Shown here in pieces: positions 25,301 to 38,395 of a stretch of 64,000 bases of DNA (position 1 is its first letter; every line of letters begins with the position of its first letter). The translations under genes and the position numbers were made by a program. The notes below the pieces were generated by a model. The model saw only the letters and a list, made by a program, of their open reading frames with translations. It ran no database searches and was not told the origin of the DNA. The stretch comes from Cryphonectria parasitica EP155 (Eukaryota > Ascomycota > Sordariomycetes > Diaporthales > Cryphonectriaceae), in contig NW_024468917.1 in assembly GCF_011745365.1 (NCBI RefSeq), positions 1-64,000 on the forward strand, in the 5' to 3' direction.

Positions 25301-25899
25301 ACTATTCTTTTTAATAATAAGAAATTAATTGTTTCTATATAATATATAGTTTTTCTTAATAATCTTCTGCTTGATATATTGTTTCAGAAGCTTTATTAGC
25401 TTTAGCTTGAGAGCATTAGAGATTGGAATATGCTTTGCTTGAAAGATCTTGTGAAATATAGTTCTGATTTTTTGCAAGAGAGCTATTTTCTCAATGATCT
25501 TTCCAATCTTAGTAAAATTCTATGCAAGAGCTTTGATTCTGTTTCTCAATATATATTTGAATATTTCCTTCTCAGCTTTAGAAAACTCTTTACAGTTTTT
25601 CTCTTATATAGCAGCTTACTAGTTAGATCTTAGATGCTGATTAGAATTCAGATTGCTGAACTTGAGTTCAATTTACTTATTATACTTGGTAAGCTTTGTA
25701 GATTGCTAAGCTCATCTTATCTTCTCAATCTTAGCAGGCTTTCATTCGATTATTCCTTTCAGTACTGAACTATTAAGCTGAGAATCATTAATTAGCTTGA
25801 TCTTCTTGTTTTTGAGCTTATAAAGAGTATTAATCAGACTTAAAATATCTTTTCTTTTCTTTTCTATACAATATAGCTAGTATAAATAGCGCTAGCTGC

Positions 25900-28800
25900 T
25901 GTGCATTTTATATAAGCAAGACTCTTGAGTTGCTTCTTCCTTATTTACTATAGAGTAACTCTTCTTCAACTTTCTCTTTATCAGTTTTACTGTTAACTTA
26001 TTTATAACAGCTGCAATATCTTATTCAGATATGAATATTATAGCTGTATCTCTCTCTTCTAACAATATCTACTCTGGGATAACTTCTCTGCTAATAGCTC
26101 TGCATTTCTCAGAGTAGCTGCTAGCATTCAGTTTTTTGATATAATTCTGTATAAACTCTTCTCTTTAAGGAGTTTCTGATTGCTAATTGTAGTGATTAGT
26201 TGTATTCCTCCAAAAGCGAAGCTTGTATGAAGAAATTCGAAGATGGAATAATTAAAGGAAAGCTTGGTTTGTATTACAAATAGCATTTCTAATAGCATAG
26301 GATGATTTAGCAATATCAATCTGTTGTTAATAATATAGAATATTATTTATTTAGAAAAGCTGCTATAGAAAATATTAGTTTTAAGAATTCTAATAAGTGT
26401 TATATCTGATTCATTATATATGCATAAGATAATATTCAATATTAGTATATAAGATAAGCGCATGCTTGAATATAGAAAGAGAGCTATTAAGCTTATTTCG
26501 ATATTTATATTCAGCATTGCTTGTATAGATTCATTCTCTTTATCTCTCAGCTGCAGAAGAATGTATGCTACCGGAGCAATGCTTCTATCTTGAATGCTGC
26601 TGAGAGCAGTTATAAAAGCTATTATAGAAAGAAATAAGGATTTGTTGAAAGCTTGAATCATATTAATAGTAAGCTTGATATAGCTAGATTTAGCAATAAG
26701 AAATAAAGCTTAAACTGCAAATAGTTAAGCTAGTTTCGAAAGATACTTAGTAATATCTCAAGTATTAATAATCTAATTATCAATAAGCTTTTTAAGCTGG
26801 GAAAGTATTGAGATTCCGGATTTATGCTGTAATAAATTAGCTAATCTAGCAGTATCTATCTTGTATAGATTTGAGCTAGTTTAATTATTGAGATTAATAA
26901 CTTTTCAGGCTTTAGAGCTAACTTTTTGAAAACTATAAATCAGATAAGCTTCTCATTCTAATAATATAACTATTATCTTTTAGCCTGAAATCTTCAATAA
27001 GTAGTTTAGAAACTGATTTAGAAGCTTGTTATTAATAGCTTGAACTATTAGCTCTTTATCCAAACTATTGGATTACTTGTTAAATTTCTTTAGTCTAATA
27101 TTCCCAAAATGTATAGAAATCTCAACAGTTCTCATATTTGCATCTCCTTCAATCTTACTATTATTATATCCAGCCTTCTTAATATAGCACTTCTTTGCTT
27201 TACTTGCATTTATCTAAGCTTAAATAAGCTTAATATTTATAGCATTAATGCTGAAAAGCTTTAATAAGTACAGTTTAGCTTAAGCTAGAATAAGATATAA
27301 CTTTCCTACTTGAATCTTACTAGCATTGCTAAGAATCTTAATATTATTAGTTCTATACTAATTATTGCATCTGAGAATAGAATTAGTTTCTTTCTATAAT
27401 ATCTTATTCTTAGCTATCTTAGAATTTCCATACTATTTCTCATTCTCTTGAATCAAGCTAATATATCAAAAGATTTAAGAATTCTCAATATTCTTCAGCT
27501 GCTAATTCTTACAAAAACTGAAAATTAGATAGATTATACTGCTTTTGGGATTATCTCAAGCAGATATAATCTAGCTATATAATACTAATTTTAATCTAGA
27601 ATTTAGAAATTCCAAGCAATTACTAAGATATTACTCTAGCTTCGCTAATACTAAAGTATAGCAAATGCTACAATCTATAATAGTACAGAGTTTCATGCAT
27701 TTATAAGCTTTATAAAACTTCAATCTATAGCTATAGCATTTGTATAGAGTTCCATTCTTCTTCAGAATTTCATTAATCTCTGCTTGCTATGCTTCAGAGT
27801 ACTGCTCTTTCTTATTCTTCAGACTTGTATAGATAATACTTATCTGCAAGGAATTTGCATTCTCCTAGAGAAGATTCCTTATAGAAATAGTTTGAGAATG
27901 CTTAATTAATTATAAGATCTTCTGTAGAGCTTTGATTTGATTATATAAGATATTCTGCATTTGTTTGAAAGCATTAGTTTGCAGCTTTAAGGATTTTGCT
28001 ATTGCAATTTGGTTAATGTAGAGTTGTTTTATTATTGAAGCTAATTAATTATATTTTTAATTGCTTTTCTGAATAGATTTAGCTTTTAAGATCTGCTTAA
28101 TTAGTTTAAGCTGAGCTTGCTAATTATAAGTTAATTATTAAAGCAGTTGATAGTATAATAGCTTTATTGCTTATTCTGATGAGTTTATCAGTTAATTAGA
28201 AGCATTATATATTAAATATGAAATAGAAATAAGCTGTATTTGGTTAAGAACTAGCTAAGGTGAAAGTATAGAAGAATCTTGGAATTGAGCCTATTAATGA
28301 AATTGAAAATTGATAGTACTGAAAGCAAGTTAGTTTTGAGTTTCCTCTTAGAATGCTTTACAATGAACCTTTAACAGCTTTTTCATAAGATAAAGCTACT
28401 TCTTGTTGCTGATGCTTTCAGCAGTAATATTATAGTTAGCTCGAAGATGCTTGATTCAGATTGAAGAGAGCTTTATTCATACTTCTGTTACAGATTGATT
28501 ATTTCTGATTTTAAAACGAATAAGAGCATTATTATAATCTACAATAAATAATTAGAAGCTAGCAGTATTGATAATAAAACAGTTATTAATAATATTCAGA
28601 TGCTTCTGCTTAGGAGTATATGCTTGGAGATGATTCTAAGAGCGATAAGCAATTAATAATTGCTTTTTTTATTTATCTCAAGTTTTAGTGCTTATAGTGA
28701 ATCTTTTTACTTCTTTAGCAATGATTATATCTATATAGAAGCTTTTTATAAAGTTGAGTGCTTAAGTATTATCAATTCCTTTGATCTAATGCTACTAGTT

Positions 28801-29954
28801 AAATTGCTTTAGCTATGAAGAAACTTTTATACAAGCAAATAATATTAACCTACTACTAGCAAGCTTACTATGAGAGAAGAATCTGAAGTTTTAATTATAG
28901 TAATTATTAGCTAAGTAGTTAGCTGAACTGAATATCTGATTGAAAGAGCTTTCAGATATGAAAGCTATCTTCCCTCTTGATTATTACTTTCTCTGATGTT
29001 TCTTTGCTTTCCTGATTCGAGATTCTTGAGTTGAGAGTGCTACAGCTGAAATGCTTTCTGTATTCTGCAGAAGATAATACTGTAAAGATTGAGAGGATTC
29101 AGATGCTTAAGAAAGATTCAATCTGTAAGTAAAGCGTATATAAGATCTATCTTATAATGAATAATAAGAAATTGAATTAGCTATTCTATACTATATTGAG
29201 ATTTTCTTTATTAATAATTCTGCTAATTAATGAAAGCATTTCTAATTAAGTATAAAGCATTGATTAAAGTTTGATATTAGATAATATTATTATAATTCTC
29301 AATCTTTATTTCTTATATATATTAATAGTTTCTCATCTTTATCTCTTTATATTCTTTGCTTTTGAGATAATGCAATTAGCAAGCTTTTGATTTAAAGAAT
29401 TAATATAGCTAAATATATTTAGATAAAGCATGCTAATTAAACTATTGCAAGGAATACAGATCTTATTAATTATACTACTTTTCTTTATAGAATACTATTT
29501 ATTAAAAGTATTTTATTCTGTAATTTAATCATGAATTTATATCTAATATAATTAAACTTTTTGCTGCAGCTTATATAGATCTAAGCTATATTAGCTTCTA
29601 TATAGAATTATTAATTAATATAGAAAATATTGGAAAAAGGAATTCGTTTCTTTGTAATATTAGCTTGCAAGCTCAACATATCATTTACCAGCCTACAATC
29701 AGAACTCATACTACTCCTCCTTTATCTACTCATCTCCTCTCTACGAGAGATCTTAGGCATAACTCAGAGTTCAAACATAATATACAGCCTATTGTATAAG
29801 TATAATAGATAAAGAAAATAAAAGAGCTTAGCAGGGAAAAAAAGTGCGCTTATTTATAGAATAAACTTGCTGCTCTTACTAATCCTTACAAACTATAATG
29901 CAAACAGCTCTGAGCTACTAGCCTGAACAGCTAAGTTCACACTTACTGTATCAT
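25900..29954 (-). pseudogene. Inner family B upstream region: N-terminal ORF, gag/protease (not resolved)
   Basis: Minus-strand coding traces run from near the 5' LTR to the RT. Around 28260-28640 one frame reads FKIRNNQSVTEV, LRANYNITAES and LYLMKKLLKVHCKAF with only Gln/Arg/Trp-type stops. Around 26347-26661 there is a 104-codon open stretch (from MIQAFNKSLFLSIIAFITAL). These are where gag and protease should lie, but I see no definite CCHC or DSGA motif and do not split the region. Just inside the 5' LTR (29954 downward) no TGG-type tRNA primer site is evident. Confidence 0.5.
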
Positions 29955-30273
29955 TGAATCAGAACTAGAGCATTGTTGCTCTCGAAAGAAAAAGGAACAA
30001 ACAGCTGCTGAAGCAATAAGCAAGAGCTCGTGCAATCCAAGTATGCCTGTACAGATGAGAACAGCAAACTAAGACTATACAAGCACAAGAACAGGGTGAA
30101 AAACCTGTCTTAGACCTGTTCAAAGGGTTCAAAATTGAAAAGAAGAGAAAGAATGCTTCATTGTTGCTTATAGCTAAAGAATTTGAAAAGTAGGTAGTAT
30201 CCTTTATATATATGAGGACCCTTGACTCACTGTACTCCACGTCTCACAAACTACCACCCTGGCCACCACAACA
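29955..30273 (-). repeat. Inner family B 5' LTR
   Basis: 319 bp, identical in length to 17967-18285. On the minus strand it begins TGTTGTGGTGGCC and ends CTGATTCA. A minus-strand frame of 91 codons (29965-30240) stays open through almost the whole LTR. The homologous frame is also open in the outer copy's LTR. The hairpin near the outer end is AGAGCA/TGCTCT. Confidence 0.92.
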
Positions 30274-32110
30274 CTAGCTAAGTTGTTTTCCGAATATATA
30301 TTCTGATACATTAGTTTCAATTTTAAAGAGTTTGTAAGGATCTGCTTTATACAGAACTAGCTCTGAGATGATATGCTTAATAATCTTATTAAAAGCTTCT
30401 TATACTTTAGAGATTTATTCGAAGAATTGATTTCTTTTGGTAAGATTTGTAAGAGAATATGCAATTTAGCTATAGTTTTTGATAAACTATTTGTAGAAGT
30501 TGATGTATTCAAGAAAAGATCTAATATTCCTAATATTCTTAGGAATTAGCTAGTTTCTAATAGCTTTTATCTTATTCTTCTGTAGCTTAATGCATTCTGG
30601 CTTGATTATGAATTCGAGATAGTTAACTTTTTATATATAAAAATGATTCTTTGCTAGTTCTATAAGGAGTTTTGCATTCTGAAGCATTTATAATACTGTT
30701 TTCATATATTTTTTGTATTCCTCTAGTATTCAAGAGTAAATAAGAATATTATTGAGATAAGCAATAATGAACTGATTCAGATGCTTGCATAGAATGTGAT
30801 TGATTATTTTCTGGAATAAAGCTGGAGTATTTATTAAATCAAAGAGCATAATCAAATATTCGTAGTATTTATAGTATATTCTGAAAGCAGTTTTTCATTC
30901 TTCTTCTTTCTTTATTCTAATTAGATTATAAGCTTTTTTCAGATTTAGAACTGTAAACTATTATGCTTCTTGCAGCTTATCTTGTAATTTCTTGATAAAT
31001 AATAATAGATATTGATTCTTGATTATAATATTATTGAATTGCTTATAATTAATATATAGCTTAAGCTTGCTATTCTTCTTAGATATAAATAGAATAGGAT
31101 ATTCTGCTGATAATTGCAATAATTATATATATTCTTTCTTAAGATTCTTGTTGAAATATTTCCTAAGTATTTCTAGTTATGCTTTATTTAGTTTATAAAT
31201 AAGAAAGAATTTGAGCTATTTTCCTTTTTATAGCGGAATCTTGTAGTTGTATAAGCTGTATTCTAGCAATTCTGTATTCAATTCTTTCTGAAATAATTTC
31301 TTGAACTTGTAATATTCTTGTAGTATATTCGCAAGTGTTAGTTCTAGTTTCTGTACTGTTTCTGCTATCTGGAGGAATAGTAGGTACTATTAAGCATGCT
31401 TTTTTTCGTTTGTTATTTTTGATAATGTTTTTGAGAGCTTTAAGCGTTTGCTTCAAGCTGAACTGAGCGCTTAAAAGCTTAGTTTCGAGATTTTTCCTGT
31501 ATAGATTTACAATTCACATTCTGAAGCTTTTTCTTGTTACTTCAGAGCAGATCAACTTGCTAAGAGTCTTGCTTCTGTTATTTTGCTAACCTGTTAGCGC
31601 TCTAATACTATTTGGGTTTGCTTATTATTAGATTCTTCTCCTTAAACTGCTAGCTTTGCTAACTTAGAAGTATATATAAAGTTGTATAAAGCTTCTTTTT
31701 CTGAATATTCTTCAATTATTAGCTTTAATCTTGCGCTATTAATTATGATTATCTCTCTGGATATGGCTTGTTCTTATAAGATTTAGCTAGTAGTTCAATC
31801 GATTTAAGAATTATACTTCTTAAGCTATGAAAGCTTCATAATTAGCTTATGCTGTGCTATATTTGTAATATTAAAAGAAATCTGGATTGCATATCTCTGA
31901 ATCAAGATAGATAGATAATTAGTCTTCTTATTGATTACTTCTTGGTTGTATGCAACAGATTGTTCTTTTATAGTACTGAGAGTGTATAGATATCTCTTTC
32001 ATTTCTATTATAGTTATGCTTGATTAACGAGATATAGGAATATAAAGTTTCCTTAAGCGCTACTATTCAATAGTGCGCTGTACTTGCATTCTTGAATATA
32101 TATATCGAAC
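30274..32110 (-). pseudogene. Chr3 pol 5' part: protease, RT, start of RNase H (broken)
   Basis: Minus frame. The protease site is near 32040-32100 (YSALLNSSA, DSGA before RIP). RT is at about 30540-31080. An open stretch at 31193-31456 covers the linker upstream of RT. The frame joins 17966 across the inner family B insertion. Confidence 0.78.
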
Positions 32111-32119
32111 TTGATATAA

Positions 32120-34260
32120 GCATAGTCTGCCTTGAAAGCTCTACATAAGAACTGTTTCAGTCTGATTATCTGCAGTTCCTTTACAAGCGATTCTGTTCTT
32201 TTGAATTTGCTAAGAATCGCTTATTCTTCTAAGCCTGCTTTGCTGCTTCTTGAGCAAGCTTCTTAGCTTGCTTTTGCTTATATTATTATTATTCCTAGTC
32301 TTTCTTTTATTAATGCTAGTTGCAAATCTTATTATTAATATAAATTGTATAGAATATCGTTTTGCATTGCTACTATTTTATCTTCTTATCTATATATTGT
32401 ATAGAATAGTTATCTAGTAGCTTAATATATGCATTATAGTGCTATCTGTTAAGAACTTTTCTGAAGCAGAGTTTCTTTTTTTCAATAGCTTAAAGGATTT
32501 ATCCTGATTTTCTGATAGAAAACTATTCGTATTGCATCTTATTCGAAAAATGCATTCTGCAGCTATAATAAGTGCAGAAGATCCAAGCTAGTTCGTAATA
32601 TAAGTTATAAAATAAGCTGATCTAAGAATTCTCATCTTCTTATGCTTTAATGTTCTGCAAGGAGATACAGATAAAGAGCTTCTCTAATCCTATTCCATAG
32701 ATAAGATATTCAATTCATATTATTTCCTTGTTCCATTCAATACTGAAAGAAAACCTTCTTATAGATTTCTTAGGTTCATTGTTCACAGGAGACTCTGGTG
32801 AACTATTGAATCGCTCGCTCTAGCTTAATCTTTCTATTGCTTAAGAAGCGTTTTTGGTATTATTTAGATACTTATACTAATAATCAAAAGAGTATCATTC
32901 CTTATTCATATCTCTGATTATAGTGTTCAGTGCAGATAATAGGGAATAGCAAAGAGCACTGTTGTTAAGCTCTTTCTCCAGCGCTTGAATGCTTCATTCA
33001 GTAATATCAGAGCAGTTCGAGTTGTTGCTGCTCATAATCATGCTAAGCATATACTCTTGCTCTGCTATTGCTATCTGCCTATAGCGCTTAGATTTCTAAG
33101 AAAATCATTCTAAATCTTTCTTATTCGAAAGATATATTAAGCAGTTATTATTATAGCAGAATATTTAGCTGAGATTTCTATGATTAATAGAGTTCAATAC
33201 TTACTTTAAGAGAGTATTTTTGCTTAGTTAATTGGATTTCTGTTGTTAAGCAATATTTATTTAATATTCTTTCTAAACTGATTGCTATTTATTCTTCCGG
33301 AGTTAATAGCAATTATATGCAATGTATTCTTATTTATTGCAATTATAGCAAGTAATATTATTCTTTCTGCTATACTGTTTGTTAGTAGTATTGAGTTCTA
33401 TAGGATTAGCATATATAATACTGCTTTAAGCTATACTGCTATATTAACTGTTATTCTTATTTTAAAGTTTCTTGTTTATATTAGCTGAAAATCTCTAAGT
33501 TTAGCTTCTTTTCTTCTTAAACTTCTTTACTTATTATTTATATAGATAGTTATTGATGCAGATAGCTTGATTGAAGAATATTGCAAAGTTCTCTAGCTAA
33601 TTCTGCTTAAAGATTTCATTTTTAATATTATTCTTAAGTTTCTTATAATAGTATTCTATAAGATTCTTATTTTTCTATAGAAGTTTTGCTAAGAGCTGCT
33701 TGAATCTAATTATATAAGCAGAAGCTAACTTAGTTTGCTTGAAGTTTATAAGCTACTGAGCTGTAATGCATTCTTTATTAGAATTATTAAAGATTTCTTT
33801 AAAAGCTTTTTCAAAGCTTTTAAAGGAATTGAATATATTTTTAATATTCTGGATATATACATTAGAATTATTCTGATGCTTCAAGTGATTATATAGAGAA
33901 GGCTTGTATTAAATAAGAATATTCTTTTTGAAATAAGTTTCTATAAGAATAATCTTTTCAGATTTCATAGTAAACTGAATTATATGATACAAGAAATATA
34001 CTCTGCAGTAGATAAGGAATCCATGCAGCGTTTTCTGATTGCTATTATATATAGCAAGCTTATTCATCTTGTATGCCTTTTCAGCACTATTGATAGCTAT
34101 AGAAATGAATTGCGCCTATTAAGCCTGCTAAGCTAGCTGAGCTTATTAGTTAGCAATAGTAGCGCTTTAAGCTTGCTATTATTCATACAGATTCTGAATA
34201 TGCTAAGTAAGCTAATATATCTGATTAATTAGTTTCTTCTGAGTAGAAGCATATAAGAAT
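32120..34260 (-). pseudogene. Chr3 gag, RIP-degraded
   Basis: Minus frame homologous to Chr1 gag. The zinc knuckle, read as CYNCNK*EYIAYNC, lies at about 33310-33350. The plus ORF at 33282-33488 is a shadow of it. Boundaries are approximate. Confidence 0.66.
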
Positions 34261-34342
34261 GAAGAGATTCCTAAAAAAGCTATTATATTCCGTATTGCTC
34301 AAGAGGTAATACTGAACTATTTTTGAATAAGAGTTATTAAAA

Positions 34343-34833
34343 TATAATGAATACTGTAGCAATCTGAAGATTCCAAAGTATATAAAGAGAGTTTATGCTA
34401 ATAAGAGTAGTATTAAAGTGCTAAGTTCTTGAATACGGAACTGTATAAGTCTTAATAAGTAATGCAAGTATTTACTGCTTTTGGAGCTATCAGAGTAGAA
34501 AGTAATCTGATACTTAGATTGATAACTAAAGAGCTATATACAAGATCTATCTAATAGGAATGAATGTGTTCTTATATATTCAGCTCTTCAGTGTGGCTTG
34601 CTGATGCCTACTGAGGCTCACTGCTGCTCAGTGGTGCTCACTGAAGCTCACTGCTGCCCAGTGGTGCTCACTAAGGCTCGGTGAGCACAGGTGAGCTCTT
34701 CTGATTGGTTGGCCTGTAACCCTAACCCTGGGTTACGTAATCCTTGTGGGTTGTCTGACGTTGAGTCATGACACCTGGTTCTTGTTTGCCTGTAACCTGT
34801 TTTCGTAACCTGCATGTTAGATGAGTTATAATA
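34343..34833 (-). repeat. Chr3 5' LTR
   Basis: 491 bp. The plus strand reads TATAATGAATACTG (mutated TGTAATGAGCACTG) to GAGTTATAATA, followed by CCGGA. It holds the least damaged telomere-like motif of the window, TAACCCTAACCC at about 34716-34727. It also has the U3 array of CTCACTG/GCTCAGTG words (about 34600-34690). Part of the LTR (34600-34830) is notably less AT-rich. Confidence 0.92.
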
Positions 34834-36611
34834 CCGGAGCGAATGCTCAAAGCTTTCGAAAACGCTATTAGAAAAGAAGCACACTTAACAGTACTTACTG
34901 TTTCTCCAGATAGCAGAAACAGCATAGAAACTAGAACTAATACTTGCAAACATATTATAAGAATATTACAAGTTCAAGAAACTGTTCTAAAAAGAATTGA
35001 ATATAGAATTGCTAGAATACAGCTTATATAACTACGAGATTCTGCTACAAAAAGAGAAATAGCTTAAATTCTTTCCTATTTACAGATTAAATAAGATATA
35101 ACTAAAAGCATTCAAGGAATATCTTAATAAGAATCTTAAGAAAGAATATATATAATTATTGCAATTACTAGCAGAATATCCTATTCTGTTTATACTTAAG
35201 AAAAATAGCAAGCTTAAGCTATATATTAATTATAAGCAATTTAATAATATTACAATTAAGAACTAATATTCATTGCTACTCATTAAGGAATTATAAGATA
35301 GATTGCAAGAAGTATAATAGTTTATAGTTCTAAATCTAAAAGAAGCTTATAATCTGATTAGAGTAAAAGAAGAAGAAGAATGGAAAACTGCTTTCAGAAT
35401 ATACTACGGATACTACGAATATTTGATTATACCTTTTGATTTAACGAATACTCTAGCTTTATTCCAGAAAATAATTAATTACATTCTATGCAAGCATCTG
35501 AATTAGTTCATTATTGCTTATCTTAATAACATTCTTATTTATTCTCAAATATTGAAAGAATATAAGAAATATGTGGAAATAGTATTGCAAATGCTTCAGA
35601 ATGCAAAGCTTCTTATAAAGCTTGCAAAGAGCTACTTTTACATACAAAAAGTTAACTATTTCAGATTTATAATCAAGCTGGAATATATTAAGCTACAGAA
35701 AGATAAGATGAAAGCTATTAGGAACTAGCTAATTCCTAGAAACATCAGAAATATTAGATCTTTCCTTGGATATATTAACTTTTACAAGCAGTTCATTAAG
35801 AACTACAACTGAATTGCATATTTTCTTACAAATCTTATTAAAAAAGAATAGCCTTTCGAATGAATCTCTAAGGTATAAGAAGCTTTCAATGAGATTATCA
35901 GATATATTACTTCAGAACTAGTTCTATATAAAGCAGATCTCTACAAACCCTTTGAAGTTGAAACTAATGCATTAGAATATGCATTCAGAGGATAATTTAG
36001 CTAGCAAAATAACTAAGAATATCTAAGAATTATAAGCAACTTTTTAAAGAAGTTAAATAGCTTAGAAATTAACTATGGAATTCCTAATTAGAAACTCATA
36101 GCAATAGTAAAAGCTTTCAAGAAGTAGCAATATTATCTTATTAGCGCATAATATTCGATTATAGTTTACTCAGATTATAAGAATCTAATTATATTCATAA
36201 TAATCAAGATTTTGAATAAGCAATAAATTAAATGAATAGAATTTCTCTTATAGTTCGATTTCAAGATTATGCATTGCAAAAGCTTAGAAAATAGATAAGC
36301 AGATATTCTTAGCAGGAAATCAGACTATCGAGATATAGATTCCTCGGATATATAGAATATCTTTGCTTAAAACGAGTTGGGAAATCTTGTTAATGCATAC
36401 AGAGAACTGAATGCTGCCTTCAGAATTGAATCTTTAGGAAAAAACTCAGAATCAATGATTTCAAATAAACAAAACAATTATATCAAGAATATATATAATA
36501 TATTAGTATATAAATATTAGAAAGTTAGAGCAATTTACGAATATATTAAAAGATATTAGAACTTATTAAGCTTTAAGAGAAGAATTGAAAATATCTTATA
36601 ATAATGCAATA
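34834..36611 (+). pseudogene. Chr2 pol: RT, RNase H and integrase start (broken)
   Basis: Continues Chr2 after Chr3. RT spans about 35210-35600, with [20 protein letters not shown] and AYLNNILIYS. RNase H spans about 35900-36310. The integrase N-terminal Cys motif begins at 36604 and is cut in the middle by Min1; the duplicated CAATA is at 36607-36611. It continues at 39731. Confidence 0.82.
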
Positions 36612-36824
36612 TGTCAGGTGGAAAGGTTGCAAAGGCAATGTGGCGAGGTCTTTCTCTCTTTCAGGGGTATACAACCAGAATAACATTGAGGCCTAAGGAG
36701 CTAAGTTCTGCTCAGCAGTGCTGACGTGGCTAGAAAGCCGCTTTATAGCCGCATATTGCTTAGTCATCCGTAATCCAGCTGGCTTAGCTAGCCCTGAGCC
36801 TTGCTGGCACAATCAGCCCTGACA
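36612..36824. repeat. Min1 left LTR
   Basis: 213 bp, starting TGTCAGGTGG and ending AGCCCTGACA. The first and last 7 bp form a perfect inverted repeat (TGTCAGG/CCTGACA). It differs from the right LTR at three transition positions. Confidence 0.93.
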
Positions 36825-36859
36825 GATTGTCCCCCCTTATCAGGCCTTATCCTCAAGGC

Positions 36860-36975
36860 CTTTGAGGCTTCCGAGCTTTCGTTGCTTTCAGGCTTCCGTT
36901 GCTCCCAGGCTTCCGTTGCTCCCAGGCTTCCGTTGCTTCCAGGCTTTCGCTGCTTCCAGGCTTTCGCTGCTTCCT
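36860..36975. repeat. Min1 minisatellite block 1, 17 bp period
   Basis: About six or seven copies of a 17 bp unit of the type AGGCTTCCGTTGCTCCC, with a few transitions between copies. Confidence 0.85.
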
Positions 36976-36999
36976 AGCTGCTCCTACGCTTTCTCAATG

Positions 37000-37590
37000 C
37001 TTCAGGCTCTTAAGATCTCTCAGTGCTTCAGGCTTCTCAAAGCTTCTCAAGATCTCTCAGTGCCTCAGGTTTCTCAAAGCCTCTCAAGATCTCTCAGTGC
37101 CTCAGGCTTCTCAAGGCCTTTCAAGATCTCTCAGTGCCTCAGGCTTCTAAGCCACTCAAGGTCTCTCAAGGTCTCTCAGTGCCTCAGGCCTCTCAAGATC
37201 TCTCAGTGCTTCAGGTTTCTCAAAGCTTCTCAAGATCTCTTAGTGCTTCAGGCCTCTCAAGGCCTCTCAAGGTCTCTCAGTGCCTCAGGCCTCTCCAGGC
37301 CTCTCAAGGTCTCTCAGTGCCTCAGGCCTCTCAAAGCCTCTCAAGATCTCTCAGTGCCTCAGGCTTCTAAGCCACTCAAGGTCTCTCAAGATCTCTCAGT
37401 GCCTCAGGCCTCTCAAGGCCTCTCAAGGTCTCTCAGTGCCTCAGGCCTCTCAAGGCCTCTCAAGATCTCTCAGTGCTTCAGGCTTCTCAAGGCCTCTCAA
37501 GATCTCTCAGTGCCTCAGGCTTCTAAGCTACTCAAGGTCTCTCAAGATCTCTCAGTGCCTTAAGCCTCTCAAGGCTTCTCAATCATCTCC
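37000..37590. repeat. Min1 minisatellite block 2, about 37 bp period
   Basis: Many copies of a unit built from CTCAAG, GTCTCTCAGTGCCT and CAGGC words, mostly 37 bp with some length variants. Because 37 is not divisible by three, the plus strand is open in all three frames, giving Leu/Ser/Gln-rich ORFs (the longest is 36862-37563). I regard these as products of the repeat, not as a gene. Confidence 0.88.
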
Positions 37591-37989
37591 CTCCTTCTCT
37601 TCTAGCTTCGTCCCCGAAGCCTGTGAAAAAAAAAATCTCTTTTTAATCACATTTCAGACGTAAGTCTTCCGAGTGCAATACCTGCGCTATATACGCTGCT
37701 TAGTTGCTGCTCCCTCAGCGCTTTATCCAGGCACTCTTCAGAACTTAAAGCTATTTGATATAGATTACAAGCCTTTCACTAGGAACTTGGTTTGCAGCTA
37801 AGAAGCTTAGCATCCAGAACAGCATTCCTGCAGCTATAACAGATAATTACAGCTTTCTATCTTGAGAATTGCTCTTTAGCAACTCTGAAGCTATTGCTAC
37901 GCTTCGCTCTACTGCTAAGCGCAAAAGGATAATTAGTTTGCAATCTAATACCTAAGCAACTTCAGTTGCTAAGCAAACACTCCGCTTCA

Positions 37990-38395
37990 GCTCTGCATTC
38001 TCGCTCAAATAGCAAAAGGTATACTCTCGAAAACAGAAGATACTCAGATTTACTGCTTGCTTACTCTGCTCTCTTGCTCGAATAGCAAAGAACATACTCT
38101 TGAAAACAAAAGATACTCAGATCTACTGCTTGCTTACTCTGCTCTCTCGCTTGAATAGCAAAGAATATACTCTCGAAAACAGAAAATACTCAGATCTACT
38201 GCTTGCTTACTCTGCTCTCTCGCTCGAATAGCGAAGAATATACTCTCGAAAACAGAAAATACTCAGATCTACTGCTTGCTTATTCTGCTTTTTCGCTTGA
38301 ATAGCGAAGAATATACTCTCGAAAACAGAAGATACTTAGATCTACTGCTTGCTTATTCTGCTTTTTCGCTTGAATAGCAAAGAATATACTTTATT
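37990..38395. repeat. Min1 minisatellite block 3, 73 bp period
   Basis: About five or six copies of a 73 bp unit containing AATAGCAAAGAATATACTC and CAGATCTACTGCTTGCTTAC. Copies differ by scattered transitions. Confidence 0.88.

Larger units (their letters stand above)
17967..30273 (-). mobile_element. Inner family B: complete Ty3/Gypsy-type element, about 12.3 kb
   Basis: Complete minus-strand copy of the outer element family. It has two 319 bp LTRs and the 4 bp duplication CTAG (17963-17966 and 30274-30277). The insertion splits Chr3 pol; removing it restores the sequence found uninterrupted at the matching place in Chr4 (about 48085). In minus-strand order it has an N-terminal ORF region, gag/protease region, RT, RNase H and integrase. 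A further 4 kb follows, whose best open readings lie on the opposite (+) strand, and then the 3' LTR. At 12.3 kb it is long for a Ty3/Gypsy element. It is RIP-degraded but less so than the outer copy. Confidence 0.92.
14970..34833 (-). mobile_element. Chr3: chromodomain Ty3/Gypsy element with inner family B inserted
   Basis: Minus-strand relative of Chr1, bounded by two 491 bp LTRs and the duplication TCGGA/CCGGA (14965-14969 and 34834-34838, differing by one C-to-T change). Without the inner family B copy at 17967-30273 it is about 7.55 kb. It carries gag, protease, RT, RNase H, integrase and chromodomain in the usual order on the minus strand, plus an antisense frame on the plus strand next to its 3' LTR. 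Confidence 0.92.

Noticed and set aside
36862..37563. 233-codon plus ORF, Leu/Ser/Gln-rich
   Set aside because: Produced by the 37 bp minisatellite of Min1; all three frames are open and no domain is seen.
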